Of a stretch of DNA of 34,963 nt, positions 32,191 to 34,963 are shown piece by piece. Each line of letters begins with the position of its first letter. Position 1 is the stretch's first letter. The position numbers were made by a program, and so were the translations under genes. The DNA lies in contig JAPLFS010000014.1 of the NCBI GenBank assembly GCA_026390555.1, forward strand, positions 1-34,963, in the 5' to 3' direction. The notes below the pieces were generated by a model that was not told the origin of the DNA, searched no databases, and worked only from the letters and a program-made list of their open reading frames with translations. The DNA is from Pseudomonadota bacterium (GTDB taxonomy: Bacteria; Bdellovibrionota_C; UBA2361; OMII01).

Positions 32191-33465
32191 ATGAAGATCC
32201 TTCTTTTAAATCAGGATTGGTTCTCAACTGAGTTAAGATTACTTGGGCACGAGGTTATTACCTGCGGCGAAGCCACGCACCTTGAGCATCGCCCTACGAT
32301 ATCTGTACTCCATATTAACGAGCTACTCGCGCAACTTCCCGGCGGGTTTGTTCCGGACCGCATCGTGTGGCTAGATAATAGCTCGCCTGTTATGATCCTT
32401 GGGCTCGAAGATACCCCGATACCGACCATCTTCTACTCTGTGGACACGCACCATCACTGGGAGCTGCACTCTCAACTCGCGCACTGCTTTGATCACATGC
32501 TCGTTGCTCAAAAAGATTACCTGCATCAGTTCCTTCCATCCGCTACCCCTACAACCTGGATGCCGCTCTGGGCTTCACGCCACGTTGAAACATGCTCTGA
32601 AAAAACTACGCCGGTCTCATTCGTTGGTACGATGGATGAGAGGCTTAATCCAAAACGGGTGCAATTTTTTAATACCCTTAAAGAGATCCTCCCGATTACG
32701 ATTAGGCAGGGGAACTACTGGGAGATATTTCCACAGGCCGATATCGTTATAAATCAAACCGTCAGTAGCGATCTTAACTTCAGGGTCTTTGAGGCGATGA
32801 TGTGCGGAGCACTCCTGCTTACCGAGCACAGCTCAAACGGACTTCTAGAGATCTTTAATGATGGTGAGCATCTGGTCACCTACACAGCGGGGGATACAAA
32901 AGATGCTGCAGAGAAGGCGCGCGCGCTCCTTGCAGCCCCAGATAGAATGCGCGAGATAGCCCACGCCGGTCGCGAGGAGATCCTTAAGAAACACACCCCA
33001 ATGCACCGCGCTACTGTGCTGCATAACATACTAAGCTCCCTAACAAAGCGCCCACAAACCACGGCTCGTCATCTGCCGATGATGATAAACCTTGCTATCG
33101 CAAGCTCGTTTCTTGAGCGCCATAATCCGGCCCTCTCGATGGTGGCGCTACGGGGCGCCGTTCAAGCGGCCCTGGCATCACAGCAAGATGGTTGTATTCC
33201 GAACAATATCGAGGCGGCTCACCTAGTTCGAATTTACGCCCGCTGGGACCGATGTGCGGCAGAGGGTGCCGGCACACGGCTCCTACTAGCCCATGCAGAG
33301 TCCCTACCCTCTCAGTATATTCTGGCCCTGGCGCGGGTGCGCTCCCTGCTTAATCAGGGTAAACGGTTAGAAGCTGAGGTCGTTGCTTCACGCATATCTC
33401 AAGAACCGGCTAGCAGCGTGTTTAATATCGCTGAGCAGGCTATGACATTAATTTTGCAGAGATAG
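32191..33465 (+). CDS. CgeB-like glycosyltransferase
   Basis: 424 residues, cytoplasmic. The N-terminal half resembles the DUF3880/CgeB domain (PTIFYSVDTHHHWELHSQLA, FDHMLVAQKDYLHQF). The C-terminal half is GT4-like, with the family's SFVGTMDERLNPKR, FPQADIVINQTVSSDLNFRV, FEAMMCGALLLTEHSSNGL and EIFNDGEHLVTYTAGD. Such proteins transfer sugars in envelope polysaccharide or protein glycosylation, and related genes often sit near flagellin or pilin loci. After residue ~290 the helical tail (SLVALRGAV-type repeats and LARVRSLLNQGKRLEAEVVA) resembles TPR helices. No ribosome site is visible. Substrate unknown. Confidence 0.82.
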   Translation: MKILLLNQDWFSTELRLLGHEVITCGEATHLEHRPTISVLHINELLAQLPGGFVPDRIVWLDNSSPVMILGLEDTPIPTIFYSVDTHHHWELHSQLAHCFDHMLVAQKDYLHQFLPSATPTTWMPLWASRHVETCSEKTTPVSFVGTMDERLNPKRVQFFNTLKEILPITIRQGNYWEIFPQADIVINQTVSSDLNFRVFEAMMCGALLLTEHSSNGLLEIFNDGEHLVTYTAGDTKDAAEKARALLAAPDRMREIAHAGREEILKKHTPMHRATVLHNILSSLTKRPQTTARHLPMMINLAIASSFLERHNPALSMVALRGAVQAALASQQDGCIPNNIEAAHLVRIYARWDRCAAEGAGTRLLLAHAESLPSQYILALARVRSLLNQGKRLEAEVVASRISQEPASSVFNIAEQAMTLILQR

Positions 33466-33486
33466 GGCAAAACTTATCTGATGCAG

Positions 33487-33512
33487 AGCGCTAGATTTTC
33501 GCGCTACTTTTT
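33487..33512 (+). terminator. Possible rho-independent terminator between convergent genes
   Basis: AGCGC (33487-33491) pairs with GCGCT (33501-33505) and is followed by ACTTTTT. The stem is short. It lies between the converging glycosyltransferase and exported-protein genes. Confidence 0.35.
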
Positions 33513-34040
33513 CGCGTTGCTTTTTTGCGAACTACGCGCGTCCCCCGCCGTTACGTTAAGCTGTAGATTCCCTACCTCATAATGCCCGTCCCGATTAATA
33601 ATGTAGATAACGAAGGGCTTCTCGCGCTTTTCTGTGGTTTCAAAGGTGCGAAAGATCGCAAGCCCCTGATTGTTCTGACCATCATGCGTAGGCAGTGTCG
33701 TAACGTTATCAGTAAGCTTCATAAAGTCGTTGAAGAACGGAATGAACCTGGTGGTAATAACCTGATCGATAGCAGCCGTCCCCCGGTTCTCGTTATTAAT
33801 CGTCCCCTCACCAAGTAATGCCCGAAAGCAGGGCGCATCCTGACGTACGAGGCAGCTCACAGCTTTATCAACAACGATACTGAACTGATCGGGGCGACCG
33901 CTCAGGTTTTCATCATCAGCGCTAGCATCAGGTGCCGGTGTGAACTCAGCCGCGGCGCTTATAGCACCCTTAGTAAGGCATAGAGCACAAGCTAGAAGGG
34001 AGACATGCAGGAGGAGGATTTTAAGTTTTCTGATAATCAT
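33504..34040 (-). CDS. Exported hypothetical protein
   Basis: 178 residues from ATG 34040; the frame extends 6 codons to a further Met. The signal peptide is clear: basic MIIRKLK, then ILLLHVSLLACALCL, with a possible cleavage near ISAAAEF. The mature part has two Cys (CLVRQDAPCFRALLG) and strand-like segments (GLAIFRTFETTEKREKPFVI then YIINRDGHYEVGNLQL). The C-terminal pattern resembles small DUF-type periplasmic domains of the NTF2/DUF3887 kind, but this is a guess. It is 51 bp from the next upstream minus gene, so possibly in one operon with it. Confidence 0.65.
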   Translation of the reverse strand: MIIRKLKILLLHVSLLACALCLTKGAISAAAEFTPAPDASADDENLSGRPDQFSIVVDKAVSCLVRQDAPCFRALLGEGTINNENRGTAAIDQVITTRFIPFFNDFMKLTDNVTTLPTHDGQNNQGLAIFRTFETTEKREKPFVIYIINRDGHYEVGNLQLNVTAGDARSSQKSNAKK

Positions 34041-34091
34041 ACCACGATTATCCGCCACTAATAATCGGGTCGCAATACAGCGTGCGTAGTA

Positions 34092-34963
34092 TTACTCAGC
34101 CAGAAAGGTGTGCTCCATAAGTCTGGTCTCATCGTGTCTGACAGTAACCCCATTCGATCCAAAGAGCGCCGAGAGCTGCAGAGGAACCGTGACCTCGGCA
34201 CTTACCTGTGCCCTTTTGCGGTCATCAATCAGCTTCGTTGAGACCATCAGGCAGTTTTTTGCCTTACCATCACAGGTATTTAAGCGCTGTGCAGGGGGAT
34301 AGCCGACCTGGACGGTATCAACGACCCGCTTAGCGGCAGCGCTGAGGAATAATTTATCGTCATTATTAACGGGATCTCCCGGCTTAAGATCCACAATCGG
34401 CTTAAGCTTACACCTCTCGCCGTTATCTTTGCAGCATTGATAAGCTGCCGATCTACTTAAGCGCTCTCCACACAGACTTTCCTTTATCGCGCCATCTACA
34501 GGCGTAGATGGAATACAGATATCTGTTGGTGGCGCAGGCTGATACTGGTCCTTCTTATCTCCTGGGATTATCGGGATCGGCACACTTATGGGAACCTTGT
34601 TCTTCTCTCTATATTTCTTCTCTAACTCAGCCCCACGATCTATACAATTATTAACCGGCAATGGATCCGTGGTAAAGCTTCCTGGCGTTGGGAACCGTGC
34701 GTCGCTACATTTCTGGGCACGCTCTAGAGTAACCGGCCAAACCTCCTCCTCTTTCGTCACGCTCCGATGTGGATTTGCGCATTCTGGCAACGGCTCTCCA
34801 CTACACGCTAGCCGTTTATCGGGCTCCGCCATTACCTGAGGGGAGTAGTTTATCTTGCTAAGCTTATCTAGGACCGGATTAAAATCTGACACAGTACATT
34901 CTGGGGGAATTTTGCTCGGGTCATCATCAGGCGGCACACACCCCATTAAATAGCGTTTCTTAA
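34092..34963 (-). CDS. Cys-rich exported protein, possibly TadE/TadG-like, 5'-truncated by window edge
   Basis: At least 284 residues. The frame stays open upstream of ATG 34946 to the window edge (codons K-K-R-Y-L before that Met), so the true start probably lies outside. The visible part has about 14 cysteines in a long polar, proline-rich body. Its last 35 residues (VSAEVTVPLQLSALFGSNGV, then RHDETRLMEH) resemble the C-terminal strand region of TadE/TadG pilus-assembly proteins, in which an inner-membrane pseudopilin-like helix precedes a periplasmic domain. That helix would be in the missing part. Disulfide-rich and therefore periplasmic or extracellular. Assignment is tentative. Confidence 0.55.
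   Translation of the reverse strand, partial: KKRYLMGCVPPDDDPSKIPPECTVSDFNPVLDKLSKINYSPQVMAEPDKRLACSGEPLPECANPHRSVTKEEEVWPVTLERAQKCSDARFPTPGSFTTDPLPVNNCIDRGAELEKKYREKNKVPISVPIPIIPGDKKDQYQPAPPTDICIPSTPVDGAIKESLCGERLSRSAAYQCCKDNGERCKLKPIVDLKPGDPVNNDDKLFLSAAAKRVVDTVQVGYPPAQRLNTCDGKAKNCLMVSTKLIDDRKRAQVSAEVTVPLQLSALFGSNGVTVRHDETRLMEHTFLAE

Noticed and set aside
34935-34946. Lipobox LMGC at the right-edge gene
   Set aside because: The residues before it are K-K-R-Y-L, too charged for a lipoprotein signal core; the gene more likely continues beyond the window.

Overview
The window comes from a Gram-negative (diderm) bacterium of about 50% GC. It encodes an outer-membrane beta-barrel, lipoproteins, many periplasmic c-type cytochromes, a flagellin and type IV minor pilins. 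Gene content fits a deltaproteobacterial-grade lineage (Bdellovibrionota/Myxococcota-like), but that placement is an inference and no rRNA gene is present to settle it. No rRNA, tRNA, CRISPR array or intact transposase was found.

Region 1 (1-12727) is a redox gene cluster and the most remarkable part. Six tightly packed minus-strand genes run from 11292 to beyond the left edge. In transcription order they encode: a fused flavoprotein / double cyclic-nucleotide-binding / four-[4Fe-4S] protein; a small membrane protein whose histidine spacing matches a di-heme cytochrome b; an FHA-transmembrane-decaheme cytochrome; a lipoprotein with two GlcG/HbpS (DUF336) domains; an outer-membrane beta-barrel; and a very large multiheme cytochrome (10 CxxCH in the visible 904 residues) that enters an apparent beta-propeller at the window edge. 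A divergent plus-strand gene encodes a cytochrome c554-like protein. Together they read as a continuous electron path: cytoplasmic NAD(P)H, flavin/Fe-S, b-hemes across the inner membrane, periplasmic hemes, then an outer-membrane barrel with a large cytochrome. Cytoplasmic FHA and cNMP domains would make it signal-responsive.

Region 2 (12740-18703) begins with a class III fructose-1,6-bisphosphatase behind the cytochrome c554-like gene. It then becomes a compositional mosaic: a very GC-rich polytopic membrane protein, an AT-rich nitroreductase, a secreted cysteine-containing protein and a YjbQ-family protein. Two direct copies of a ~115-123 bp repeat (16490 and 18581) bracket the last two genes. 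A second ~69 bp repeat occurs at 18488 and 25473.

Region 3 (18870-23649) holds an unknown small protein, a TerB-like protein, a minimal flagellin and a FimT-PilV-PilW-PilX-like minor pilin operon.

Region 4 (23521-34963) is mostly housekeeping and metabolic: an RNA m5C methyltransferase, a eukaryotic-type ITPase, HisS, a small unknown protein, a GH3-family protein, a membrane protein, an acyl-CoA desaturase, a DUF4143 ATPase, a CgeB-like glycosyltransferase and two exported proteins. The last of these is Cys-rich, possibly TadG-like, and cut by the window edge.
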